DNA of 9,968 nucleotides from Bacillota bacterium (lineage in GTDB: Bacteria; Bacillota; Clostridia; Acetivibrionales; DSM-1351): contig JAEZIV010000350.1 of assembly GCA_023436515.1 (NCBI GenBank), forward strand, positions 1 to 9,968. The letters run 5' to 3'. The notes beneath the pieces were generated by a model. It was not told the origin of the DNA and made no database searches. It worked only from the letters and a program-made list of their open reading frames with translations. Positions 1 to 7,422 of the stretch are shown piece by piece; the stretch's first letter is position 1; each line of letters starts with the position of its first letter. Made by a program: the position numbers and the translations under genes.

Positions 1-1409
1 CAAATATTGCTCCCAGCGCAACACCGGCATTGGTTATACCGCTGGTATTTTATTTTGCGGGCAACGGTACATGGCTTTCCTATTTATTTGCCACCATAGC
101 AATAGTTCTGGTTGGAGCGAATCTGAACCAATATACCAGAAGGTCTGCTTCTCCGGGATCTCTGTATTCATTTGTGGTAAAGGGCTTGGGCTCAGGAACC
201 GGAGTTATTTCCGGATGGGCTCTTGTGCTGGCCTATTTACTTACAGCCAGTGCAGTTTTGGCGGGCTTTATAAACTATGCAAATGTGCTTCTGTCGGATA
301 TAGGAATTACTCTATCACCACTGGTTATTGGAATTATTGGGGTTGGTATAGCATGGTTTATTGCAATTAAAGATATCAAGCTTTCAGCAACCCTGATGCT
401 GGCATTTGAAATAATATCACTCGTGCTCATCTTCATATTGGCTGTAGTTGTTCTGGCAAAATCGGGATTTAAGATCGATATCTCACAAATAAAGCTAAAG
501 GGAGTTACCCCCAGTGGAATCGGCTTGGGACTGGTACTTGCGTTTTTTAGCTTTGTGGGCTTTGAAAGCGCAGCGTCCCTTGGAGATGAAGCTAAAAAGC
601 CATTAAGGACCATCCCAAGAGCAGTCACAACAAGTGCTGTTTTTGTGGGTGTCTTCTTCATAATACTATCTCATACTGAAATATTGGGCTTTGCAGGTCA
701 AGCTACCACTCTTAATGAGTCGGCGGCTCCACTGGCTGATCTTGCAAGCTTCACAGGAATAGGGATTTTAGGTCCCTTGATTTCAATTGGTGCACTGATA
801 AGCTTTTGGTCCTGCTTTTTAGCATGTATCAATGCCGGAGCAAGGGTATTGTTCTCAATGGGCCAGCACGGTTTATTCCATTCCTCCGTCGGTAACGCCC
901 ATGAAGAAAATAAAACCCCCCATGTTGCAATTACTATATCAACCATATTAGCGGCAGCTGTTACATTCATTCTGATTATCGCAAGAGGTGGCTTGTTTAA
1001 TATCGTCGAGTTTTACAAAAGCAATGATCTGATTATCAGTATATATGGCTGGACCGGAACAATAGCAACATATGGCTTCATTTTTGTATATGCCTTGATT
1101 TCCATTTCAGCACCTGTTTACCTTTACAGAGAAAAAGAGTTGAAGGGCAAGCACATTACTCTATCTGTAATAACAGTGCTGACACTTCTGGTGCCGATTG
1201 TGGGGAGTGTATATTCCAATTCAACTTCACCTGCGCCCTTTCCTTCATTTATTTTCATATTCGTAGGTTGGCTGGTAGCAGGAGGGCTATGGTTCTTCAT
1301 CAGAAAGCTGCAGAATCCAAATGTAGGTGACAGGATTTCCGGACAGGTTGAAAACATTCACCAGCATTACAGGGAAATCAGGGTTAGTGGAGATGGTGAG
1401 GGTATCTAG
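1..1409 (+). CDS. APC-superfamily amino acid/polyamine permease, 5'-truncated by the window edge
   Basis: This is an integral membrane transporter that probably imports an amino acid or amine by proton or cation symport or exchange. The frame is open to the left edge and ends at a TAG at 1407-1409, leaving about 469 residues. The true start lies upstream; the TTG at 30 is an internal codon. Just before it the residues read NIAPSATPA, like the unwound first helix of APC carriers. About eleven hydrophobic helices follow, and the C-terminus (after WFFIRKLQNPN) is short and polar. A typical APC permease is 450-550 residues, so little is missing. The glutamine-synthetase-like ligase starts 53 bp downstream in the same direction, suggesting one operon and a shared substrate, as with the putrescine importer PuuP beside PuuA. 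The exact substrate cannot be read from the sequence. Family assignment is confident; a polyamine or amino acid substrate is inference. Confidence 0.88.
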   Translation, partial: NIAPSATPALVIPLVFYFAGNGTWLSYLFATIAIVLVGANLNQYTRRSASPGSLYSFVVKGLGSGTGVISGWALVLAYLLTASAVLAGFINYANVLLSDIGITLSPLVIGIIGVGIAWFIAIKDIKLSATLMLAFEIISLVLIFILAVVVLAKSGFKIDISQIKLKGVTPSGIGLGLVLAFFSFVGFESAASLGDEAKKPLRTIPRAVTTSAVFVGVFFIILSHTEILGFAGQATTLNESAAPLADLASFTGIGILGPLISIGALISFWSCFLACINAGARVLFSMGQHGLFHSSVGNAHEENKTPHVAITISTILAAAVTFILIIARGGLFNIVEFYKSNDLIISIYGWTGTIATYGFIFVYALISISAPVYLYREKELKGKHITLSVITVLTLLVPIVGSVYSNSTSPAPFPSFIFIFVGWLVAGGLWFFIRKLQNPNVGDRISGQVENIHQHYREIRVSGDGEGI

Positions 1410-1462
1410 CTCACTCTATCGAGCTTGGTAGAATTAAATCAATTTATGGAAGGTGACACAAA

Positions 1463-2749
1463 ATGAGTTTAGTTGATGTAAAAAAGTTCATTGATGAAAA
1501 TAAAATACATACTGTTGAGGTTGGATTTGCTGATATCAATGGAGTCTTACGAGGGAAAAGACTTCCCGCAAGACATTTTATCAAAATTGCAGAAAGCGGT
1601 ACAGGACTGGCGAAAGCTCCTTTTGCATGGGATGTTCAATGCGGAGTATATGATGATATAGAGCTTGCAAACTTTAATAATGGCTTTCCGGATATGTTTG
1701 CGAAACCTATTCTGAGCACTCTCAAAAGAATACCCTGGAGAGAGGGAAGTGCTTTTGTATTTGCAGAGCTTGTAGATGAGCACTTGAATCCTGTAAAAGT
1801 TAACCCACGGGAGGTGCTTAAAAGGGTTCTAAAAAAGTATGAGGAGCGGGGTTACAGACCGTTGGTAGGCTCGGAGCTTGAGTTTTATTTATTTGATTCA
1901 AACAAAAAACCGGTTTTTGACGGAATCCAATGCTACTCATTATACAAGGGTGCCGAGCTTGAGTATGTTATAGAGGAAATGAGAACAGGGCTTGAAGATT
2001 TCGGAATAGAGCTTGAAGCCTTTCACATAGAATATGGACCCGGCCAGATTGAAGTTATACCGGAGTACTGCGACGCTCTGGAAATGGCTGATAAAACTGT
2101 TCTGATTAAAAACTCCATAAAGGAAGTGGCAAGAAAACACGGGCTATATGCCTCCTTTATGGCTAAGCCCTGGGCACAGGAATCAGGCAACGGCTATCAT
2201 GTGCATCAAAGCCTCTGGGATATGGATAAGAGGAAGAATTATTTTGAGAGCGATCAGGAGGTGGCAAAAAGCTATCTTGCCGGTTTATTAAAGTACTCGA
2301 AGGAATTTATGGTGCTAGGATCGCCGACAATAAACGATTATAAACGTTTTCAGCTTAATTCCTTTGCTCCCACAAATGTAACCTGGGCGCATGACAACAG
2401 GACAGTATCAACACGGTCATTACTGGGACTTGGCAAGGGAAGCAGATTTGAACAGAGAAGCGGCTCTGCTGCTGCAAATCCGTATTTGATTATTGCAGCA
2501 AGCCTTGCGTCAGGCCTCGATGGTATTGTAAACAAACTGGTGCCACCAGAGGTATTGGATAAAGGCAGTGCAGAATTCTCAAGAACCATGGATGCTGCCT
2601 TGGATAGCTTCGCAGCCAGTGAGAAGGCAAGAGAATACTTTGGTGAGGAATTTGTTAAGCTCTATCTGACACTTGGTAGGCATGAGGTTGAGCTTTACAA
2701 TAGTGCAGTTACTGATTGGGAGTGGAACAGATATTTTGAGATGATCTAG
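1463..2749 (+). CDS. Glutamine-synthetase-superfamily gamma-glutamyl ligase (PuuA/GlnA-like)
   Basis: This 428-residue cytoplasmic enzyme probably joins the gamma-carboxyl of glutamate to an amine using ATP. Metal and nucleotide motifs are intact: E138/E140 in GSELEF, E190 to E197 in EYGPGQIEV, H246/H248 in GNGYHVHQS, R313 and R318 in NRTVSTR, and R328/E330/R332 in RFEQR followed by ANPYL. The N-terminal ADINGVLRGKRLP is typical of PuuA-like ligases. The protein lacks the DGSSI ammonia-site loop and the C-terminal adenylylation tyrosine motif (NLYDLP) of housekeeping GlnA. At 428 residues it is shorter than GlnA-I (about 445-470). ATG 1463 follows the Shine-Dalgarno GGAAGGTG (1448-1455). It lies between a permease and a nitrogenase-like pair, which argues for a dedicated metabolic role rather than bulk ammonia assimilation. 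Known relatives act on putrescine, ethanolamine, methylamine or isopropylamine. The amine used here is unknown, and plain glutamine synthesis is not excluded. Confidence 0.87.
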   Translation: MSLVDVKKFIDENKIHTVEVGFADINGVLRGKRLPARHFIKIAESGTGLAKAPFAWDVQCGVYDDIELANFNNGFPDMFAKPILSTLKRIPWREGSAFVFAELVDEHLNPVKVNPREVLKRVLKKYEERGYRPLVGSELEFYLFDSNKKPVFDGIQCYSLYKGAELEYVIEEMRTGLEDFGIELEAFHIEYGPGQIEVIPEYCDALEMADKTVLIKNSIKEVARKHGLYASFMAKPWAQESGNGYHVHQSLWDMDKRKNYFESDQEVAKSYLAGLLKYSKEFMVLGSPTINDYKRFQLNSFAPTNVTWAHDNRTVSTRSLLGLGKGSRFEQRSGSAAANPYLIIAASLASGLDGIVNKLVPPEVLDKGSAEFSRTMDAALDSFAASEKAREYFGEEFVKLYLTLGRHEVELYNSAVTDWEWNRYFEMI

Positions 2750-2786
2750 CAAAATGCTCATACTCGGTGACTAGTATTTTTAGATA

Positions 2787-2810
2787 GTAATATCCCTTAT
2801 AGAATATTAC
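2787..2810. repeat. Inverted repeat in the leader of the nitrogenase-like alpha gene
   Basis: GTAATAT (2787-2793) and ATATTAC (2804-2810) form a perfect 7-bp inverted repeat around a 10-bp centre, 27 bp before the alpha start codon. It sits in the 87-bp gap after the ligase gene, the largest gap between genes of this operon. It could be a protein operator or a weak mRNA hairpin. It has no U-tract, so it is not an intrinsic terminator. A possible -10 (TAGAAT, 2800-2805) overlaps it but has no good -35. The sequence is AT-rich and chance is possible. Confidence 0.35.
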
Positions 2811-2836
2811 CGACCTTATATAAAGGAGGAAGAATT

Positions 2837-4354
2837 TTGAGTTATGTAGATGAAAAAGCAGCACCAAGAAGAGAAGAACGTCTGGGTACAATAATTGACT
2901 TTGGCGGATGTGCCTGCGACCTCAAGAAAAAATTTAATGGGGGTTGCTTGAAGAACAACGACAGAGGCTTTTGTCAGGGTTCAATATGCCAATTGCTTCC
3001 GGGGCTTTCAATGCTGAATACCCTTCCTGATTCAGTGCTAATCGTGCATGGATCACTGGGCTGTGGTGGTGCCGGTCACTCACAGAGTGCGGCAGTTAGA
3101 GGACGACAGATTTTAGGGGGCAGTTCCAGTCCAAGAGGAACACTGTGGCTGTCTACCGGCCTAAATGATAGGGTTGTGGTCTCAGGAGGAGAGGGTAAGC
3201 TGGAAGAGGCTATTATACAAGCTGATAGGAGATATCGGCCTGCTTCAATAATTGTTGTTTCCACTTGTGTCCCCGGTATTATAGGCGATGATATAGACGG
3301 AGTAGTAGAAAAGGTCAAGTCACAAGTAAGTGCTCCTATCCTTACGGTCCACTGCGAGGGCTTTAAAACCAAGGTTATGGCAACTGCATATGATGCTGTA
3401 TATCATGCTATTTCCAGAAGCCTGTTGGAAGGAGAAAAGGAAGAGAAGCGGATAATAGTGGATGAACTTGAAGAGGCGGCTGAGAAAATTCGCCGCAGTA
3501 AACGAGTCAACCTTATGAACGTATCTTCCGGCACACCGGGAGATGAAAAGGAACTGACAAGACTTCTGAATGCCCTAGGGCTGGAAGTCCGGATTTTCCC
3601 ATGCTTCACACATCCTGAGGATATGAAGTATGCTACTGAGGCTGCTTTGTCCATAAGCACCTGCCCTACACATGATGATTACTTTCTCAAATATCTAAAT
3701 GAGAAATATCAAGTACCATACTTACTCAGATACATGCCCATCGGGATTGAGAATACAAATTCTTGGCTTCGTGACGTGGCAAAATTCTTTAAGCTTGAGG
3801 ATGTAGCTGAAAGGATTATTAAAAATGAAACTGCTGAGCTGGAGAAATCTCTAAAGACAATACGCCAAAATCTGAAGGGCAAAAAGGCAATGCTTAGTGC
3901 CGGAGAGGTTAGAACGCTGGCTACCGCGGGATGGCTTCAGGAGCTTGGACTGGAAATTGTAGCAGTAAGGCCTTACCATTATGATGAATTTGGAGAGCCT
4001 GCTCTTGATAAGCTGATCACAACTAATTCAGCTTTAGAGGTGAATGTGGGTACGGTACAGCCTTATGAGACAGTAAACATTATTGAAAAGAATAAACCTG
4101 ACATATACCTTGGACATAATTCCGACAACGTATGGGCTGCAAAGTCGGGGATACCTGTTTTGCCTATTTATGGTGGTCCTAATACTTATGTTGGGTACAC
4201 AGGGGCCTTTGATCTGGCACGTTGTATAAACAGGGTCTTAAAGAATCCGGCATTCAATAGAAATCTGAGAAAGAATGTAAGACAGCCCTATTATAAGGAT
4301 TGGTATACTGATAAACCATACAAATATATTGTACAGGAGGAAAATAGTATATGA
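2837..4354 (+). CDS. Nitrogenase component 1 alpha-like (NifD/NifE-like) subunit of unknown function
   Basis: This 505-residue protein should be the alpha subunit of a reductase built like nitrogenase MoFe protein. The three P-cluster-type cysteines are C51, C76 (HGSLGCGG) and C144 (STCVPGIIGDD). C276 (STCPTHDDY) aligns with NifD Cys275, which holds the active-site cofactor. By hand alignment to NifD, Gln191 is M181, His195 is Y185 (both after CEGF at 173-176), and the His442 segment reads GPNTYVGYTG (447-456) without histidine. These changes argue against dinitrogen reduction. The N-terminus has extra cysteines C25, C27, C37 and C46. NifE also lacks a His442 equivalent, so a scaffold role is possible, but the partner keeps all NifK-type cluster cysteines. 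The start is TTG 2837, seven bases after GGAGG in AAAGGAGGA (2822-2830); no better ATG fits. The beta-like gene overlaps its stop. The substrate is unknown. Confidence 0.9.
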   Translation: MSYVDEKAAPRREERLGTIIDFGGCACDLKKKFNGGCLKNNDRGFCQGSICQLLPGLSMLNTLPDSVLIVHGSLGCGGAGHSQSAAVRGRQILGGSSSPRGTLWLSTGLNDRVVVSGGEGKLEEAIIQADRRYRPASIIVVSTCVPGIIGDDIDGVVEKVKSQVSAPILTVHCEGFKTKVMATAYDAVYHAISRSLLEGEKEEKRIIVDELEEAAEKIRRSKRVNLMNVSSGTPGDEKELTRLLNALGLEVRIFPCFTHPEDMKYATEAALSISTCPTHDDYFLKYLNEKYQVPYLLRYMPIGIENTNSWLRDVAKFFKLEDVAERIIKNETAELEKSLKTIRQNLKGKKAMLSAGEVRTLATAGWLQELGLEIVAVRPYHYDEFGEPALDKLITTNSALEVNVGTVQPYETVNIIEKNKPDIYLGHNSDNVWAAKSGIPVLPIYGGPNTYVGYTGAFDLARCINRVLKNPAFNRNLRKNVRQPYYKDWYTDKPYKYIVQEENSI

Positions 4355-5694
4355 GTAATAGTTTTATAGAAAGACCAAGATCCTTTTGTGCATTAGGTGG
4401 TGCAATGCATACAGCCGGAGCAATACCTGGTGTGGTACCCATCCTCCACACTGCAATGGGCTGCGGAGGAAGCATATATTGGAATCAGGTGGGCAGTACA
4501 GGATATCTGGGTGCAGGATATTGTGGAGGCTTAGCGGTTCCAAGCTCAAATGTTAAGGAAAAGGATATTATTTTCGGTGGTACTGATAGGCTCACCGAAC
4601 AGATAGAAAATACCCTGAAGCTGGTTGAGGGTGATCTTTATTTCGTACTTACGGGCTGTATGACTGATATTATAGGTGATGATATTCATTCTGTCATAAG
4701 GGAATTTCAGGAGAGGGATATAAGCATAATTGGTGCTGAGACTGGCGGGTTCAAGGGTGATGGCTATAAGGGCTATGACTTAGTGCTCCAATCCCTGATA
4801 AGCAACTATATAGAAAAAAAACCAGTAAAGGTTCACAGGAAGGTAAACTTATGGGGAATTGTACCTGCTCAGGATGCCTTTTGGAGAGGTAATATTAATA
4901 ATCTGAGAGCACTCTTGCATAAGCTTGGGCTTGAGGTCAATTCCTTCTTCAGTGAACATGATACCCTAGAGGGAATTAAAAACTCCGGAGATGCTGCGCT
5001 TAATATAGTGGTGTCTGAGTTTTATGGTATCGATGGGGCAGAAACCTTTAAGGATGTGCACTCTGTGCCATACATAACCTTTCCGCTTCCAATCGGGCCC
5101 TCTGCAACTGAAGAGTTTTTGAGGAGGGTTGGCATTGAGCTTGGTATTGAAAAGGAACTAGTAGATAAAGTTATTGAAGAGGAAAATTCACTTTATTACT
5201 GGTATATTGACAGAATAGCAGATACCTACAATGACCAGGATTTTCAGAGGTACACAGTAGTAGTCGGGGATGGCAATTATTCTCCCGCACTGACAAGGTT
5301 TTTGGCTGACGATTTTGGCTGGCTCCCGGAACTTACCGTAGTATCCGACTTTTATGATGAAGATAAGTATAATAAAATCGATAAGTATCTTAGTAAGCTT
5401 AGCTCCGGTTACAGGACAAAAATCATATATGAAACTGATGCTTCAGAGATTCAGTATCATTTAAGCAAGCATTGGCCAGCATCAAGCGGACAGAAATTCT
5501 ATGACGCCTTCAGTCCGGCCTTTGTCGTTGGGAGCCATCTGGAAAGGCAGCTAGCCTATAATATCGGTGCAGGGCACCTGACAGTATCCTATCCCGTTGG
5601 CAACAGAGCTGTACTTACAAGAGGGTATACAGGATATATAGGCGGTTTGAATCTTGTAGAGGATATTATCAGTGTACTCGTTGCTCAACGATAA
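4351..5694 (+). CDS. Nitrogenase component 1 beta-like (NifK-like) subunit
   Basis: This 447-residue protein should pair with the alpha-like subunit to form an alpha2-beta2 complex. C13 (SFCALGG), C38 (MGCGG) and C103 (TGCMTDIIGDD) match the three P-cluster ligands of NifK, with the same 25-residue spacing between the first two as NifK Cys70 and Cys95. The stretch NVKEKDIIFGG (67-77) matches the segment between the second and third ligands. The protein begins almost at the first ligand, so it lacks the long N-terminal arm of NifK (about 523 residues) and is closer in size to AnfK, VnfK and NifN. Retaining all three cysteines favours a catalytic NifK role over a NifN scaffold. ATG 4351 overlaps the TGA of the alpha gene (ATGA), with AGGAGG at 4335-4340, so the two are translationally coupled. 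No NifH-type electron donor is adjacent; it may be upstream or supplied in trans. Confidence 0.9.
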   Translation: MSNSFIERPRSFCALGGAMHTAGAIPGVVPILHTAMGCGGSIYWNQVGSTGYLGAGYCGGLAVPSSNVKEKDIIFGGTDRLTEQIENTLKLVEGDLYFVLTGCMTDIIGDDIHSVIREFQERDISIIGAETGGFKGDGYKGYDLVLQSLISNYIEKKPVKVHRKVNLWGIVPAQDAFWRGNINNLRALLHKLGLEVNSFFSEHDTLEGIKNSGDAALNIVVSEFYGIDGAETFKDVHSVPYITFPLPIGPSATEEFLRRVGIELGIEKELVDKVIEEENSLYYWYIDRIADTYNDQDFQRYTVVVGDGNYSPALTRFLADDFGWLPELTVVSDFYDEDKYNKIDKYLSKLSSGYRTKIIYETDASEIQYHLSKHWPASSGQKFYDAFSPAFVVGSHLERQLAYNIGAGHLTVSYPVGNRAVLTRGYTGYIGGLNLVEDIISVLVAQR

Positions 5695-5736
5695 GTCTTT
5701 CTGAAAAACTATGGAACAGGAATAAGGGGAAATGCT

Positions 5737-6453
5737 ATGGGAAGGTTGCTTATTATCAAGACAGGGATAACATATGATTCGGTAATAAAAAAATATGGGG
5801 ATTGTGATAGGCTGATTACTCAGCAGGCAGGTATTCCCTATGAGGAGGCTTTGGTGGTTCCGGTATATGAGAATGTTATTCCAAGCCTGGAACAGGACAT
5901 ATCTTCCATAATTATTACCGGGTCTGATGCTATGGTTTCTGACAGGCGGCCTTGGAGTGTTGCGACAGAAAAATGGCTGAGGTCTGTTGCTCATAAGGGT
6001 ATTCCAATATTAGGGATATGTTATGGGCATCAGCTTCTGGCTCAGGCTTTGGGAGGAACAGTTGATTACCATCCTGATGGGAAGGAATATGGGGAGGTTG
6101 ATATTGCTCTTAATAGGGAAGGAGAAAAGGACCCTCTCCTTGGTGTCCTTCCGCCAAAATTTTCGGGGTATGCTGTTCACTCCCAAACCATAATAAAGCT
6201 TCCACCAAAGGCAAGAGTTTTGGCAAATAATACATTCGAGGCCTCTCATGCTGTCCGCTTCAGTGAAAAAGTGTGGGGTGTTCAATTCCATCCTGAGTTC
6301 AATGAAGAAATTTCAAAAATACACATAGAGGAAGAGAGAGAAGAGCTGGCTAAAGAGGGATATGATGTAGAAGCACTATATAACGGAATTCATAGTAATG
6401 ACTATGGAAAAATACTTCTGGAAAGGTTCATATCCCTTTCCGGCCAAGGCTAA
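5737..6453 (+). CDS. Stand-alone class I glutamine amidotransferase / gamma-glutamyl peptidase-like protein
   Basis: This 238-residue cytoplasmic protein has the complete class I GATase triad: nucleophile C95 in GICYGHQ, and H185 and E187 in QFHPEF. The TGSD motif at 61-64 lies where the oxyanion strand is expected. It resembles the GATase domain of GMP synthase, but no synthetase domain is fused and none is next door. Stand-alone proteins of this type can hydrolyse gamma-glutamyl bonds; plant gamma-glutamyl peptidase GGP1 has this fold, and PuuD of the putrescine pathway is a related class I hydrolase. It starts 42 bp after the beta-like gene (ATG 5737, AGGGGA at 5725-5730) and ends the operon. 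In this context it could remove the glutamyl group added by the upstream ligase, an inference from the neighbours. Ammonia transfer to an unlinked partner is the alternative. Fold and triad are confident; the reaction is not. Confidence 0.85.
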   Translation: MGRLLIIKTGITYDSVIKKYGDCDRLITQQAGIPYEEALVVPVYENVIPSLEQDISSIIITGSDAMVSDRRPWSVATEKWLRSVAHKGIPILGICYGHQLLAQALGGTVDYHPDGKEYGEVDIALNREGEKDPLLGVLPPKFSGYAVHSQTIIKLPPKARVLANNTFEASHAVRFSEKVWGVQFHPEFNEEISKIHIEEEREELAKEGYDVEALYNGIHSNDYGKILLERFISLSGQG

Positions 6454-6477
6454 TAGCATATGAACCGAAAACGAGTA

Positions 6478-7248
6478 TCATAATCCTGCTCCAGTAAAAA
6501 AAGCTATAGTTTCGCGGATTATCTGTGTTTTCCAGGAGTTTTTACTAAAGAGATGGTCTGCATCATCAATAACAATCAGCTTTCCCCGCCCTTCATAATA
6601 ATCCAGATATTTTCTTGAAGCGTCAATCGAAACCACCTCGTCAGCATCTCCATGTAGTAATAGAACGTTCCTGTTATAACCTGAGGCTACTTTATATATA
6701 TCCTTTTTGGTAAGGTCATCAACAAAAGCCTTTCCTATAGGAAGACCCTCAAATTCATAATAGCCTTTTTCAAGAAAATCTTCATATCCGGAGCCAATAA
6801 AATCATTTATTACAATTTCAGCCATGTTTCCTGCCGGAGCCCAAAGGCATAATGACTTGATGTCGGTGCTATTTATGCCTGCAAGCATGCTTGCCACTGC
6901 TCCTCCCATGCTGAAACCTACAACACTTATTCGATCCAAATCTATAAAGTCAAGTGTTTTTGTATATTTTAGTATGTTTTCAGCATCTTCCAGTTCACCG
7001 GATAAAGTCATATTGACGAATTCTCCATCACTTTCACCGCTTCCGGCGAAATCAAACCTGATGCTGGCTATCCCCAATTCCGCCAATAACCTTGAAAACC
7101 TGACAAACATAAAGTGGGGACCCATTTTGTTCCCGCCGAACCCATGAAAAATAATTATCATTGGAATTTTTCCATCTATTTGATCAGGTTTTTGGAGTAC
7201 GCCTCTTAATACTTGGTTTCTGCTTTTTAGTTCTATTGCTTCAATCAT
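6478..7248 (-). CDS. Alpha/beta hydrolase (esterase-like)
   Basis: This soluble hydrolase of 256 residues probably cleaves an ester or similar bond. The oxyanion segment is FHGFGGNK (34-41). The nucleophile is S113 in GFSMG, the likely acid is D203 in HGDADEVV, and H232 in DADHLF completes the triad. RFDFAGSGESDG (64-75) is typical of the serine hydrolases that include cinnamoyl/feruloyl esterases. There is no signal peptide. I place the start at the ATG complementary to 7246-7248, because AAAGGATGA lies a suitable distance upstream. The in-frame ATG at 7284 has no ribosome binding site, and the one at 7257 is too close to it. The gene converges on the GATase with a 24-bp gap lacking a clear terminator, and is divergent from nifB. 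It is probably a separate transcription unit; a link to the nitrogenase-like operon is not shown. Confidence 0.86.
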   Translation of the reverse strand: MIEAIELKSRNQVLRGVLQKPDQIDGKIPMIIIFHGFGGNKMGPHFMFVRFSRLLAELGIASIRFDFAGSGESDGEFVNMTLSGELEDAENILKYTKTLDFIDLDRISVVGFSMGGAVASMLAGINSTDIKSLCLWAPAGNMAEIVINDFIGSGYEDFLEKGYYEFEGLPIGKAFVDDLTKKDIYKVASGYNRNVLLLHGDADEVVSIDASRKYLDYYEGRGKLIVIDDADHLFSKNSWKTQIIRETIAFFTGAGL

Positions 7249-7281
7249 GGATATCATCCTTTCTCTTAATATCGATATAAA

Positions 7282-7307
7282 CATAGTAAATAAATATGAA
7301 TACTATG
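7282..7307. repeat. Inverted repeat at the hydrolase transcription start
   Basis: CATAGTA (7282-7288) and TACTATG (7301-7307) are perfect 7-bp inverted copies around 12 bp. They begin at about +1 of the predicted hydrolase transcript, a typical position for a repressor operator or a 5' mRNA hairpin. The right half lies in TATGAATACTATG (7295-7307), which recurs with one change as TATGAATAGTATG (7440-7452) in the nifB leader. The function is unproven. Confidence 0.35.
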
Positions 7308-7313
7308 CTTATG

Positions 7314-7342
7314 ATTTTAATATATACTTTTAGCGTTGTCAA
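7314..7342 (-). promoter_or_regulatory. Predicted sigma-A promoter of the alpha/beta hydrolase
   Basis: On the minus strand the -35 is TTGACA (complement of 7337-7342) and the -10 is TAAAAT (complement of 7314-7319), separated by exactly 17 bp. The predicted start is near 7307, giving a leader of about 60 nt to the chosen ATG at 7248. Confidence 0.7.
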
Positions 7343-7393
7343 CTGATTCAACATAAAATTCATATTAAACATATAGGAAAAATAAAAAAAGAA

Positions 7394-7422
7394 TTGACAA
7401 ATGTTTTTTTAGATGCTAGAAT
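7394..7422 (+). promoter_or_regulatory. Predicted strong sigma-A promoter of nifB
   Basis: TTGACA (7394-7399) and TAGAAT (7417-7422) are separated by 17 bp, and TGC just before the -10 gives an extended -10. The start should lie near 7429, leaving a leader of about 120 nt. No sigma-54 -24/-12 element (GG-N10-GC type) was seen. A near-consensus promoter implies that control acts after initiation, consistent with the terminator in the leader. Confidence 0.75.

Noticed and set aside
275..661. Minus-strand open frame inside the permease gene
   Set aside because: It is the antisense shadow of a clear membrane protein, with no recognisable motif or ribosome binding site.
30..1409. TTG at 30 as the permease start
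   Set aside because: The frame is open to the window edge, the residues before it match an APC first helix, and there is no ribosome binding site.
1463..2749. Housekeeping glutamine synthetase glnA
   Set aside because: It is shorter, lacks the DGSSI loop and the adenylylation motif, has the PuuA-like RGKRLP N-terminus, and sits in a permease/reductase operon.
2837..5694. Canonical nifDK or anfDK molybdenum or iron-only nitrogenase
   Set aside because: The hand alignment lacks Gln191, His195 and His442 equivalents, and nifH is not adjacent.
6485..6550. Bidirectional terminator between GATase and hydrolase from AGTAAAAA/TTTTTACT
   Set aside because: The arms lie within the hydrolase coding sequence, are AT-only at the core and are widely separated.
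7249..7284. Hydrolase start at the ATG of 7284
   Set aside because: No Shine-Dalgarno upstream; the ATG at 7248 has AAAGGATGA at a good distance.
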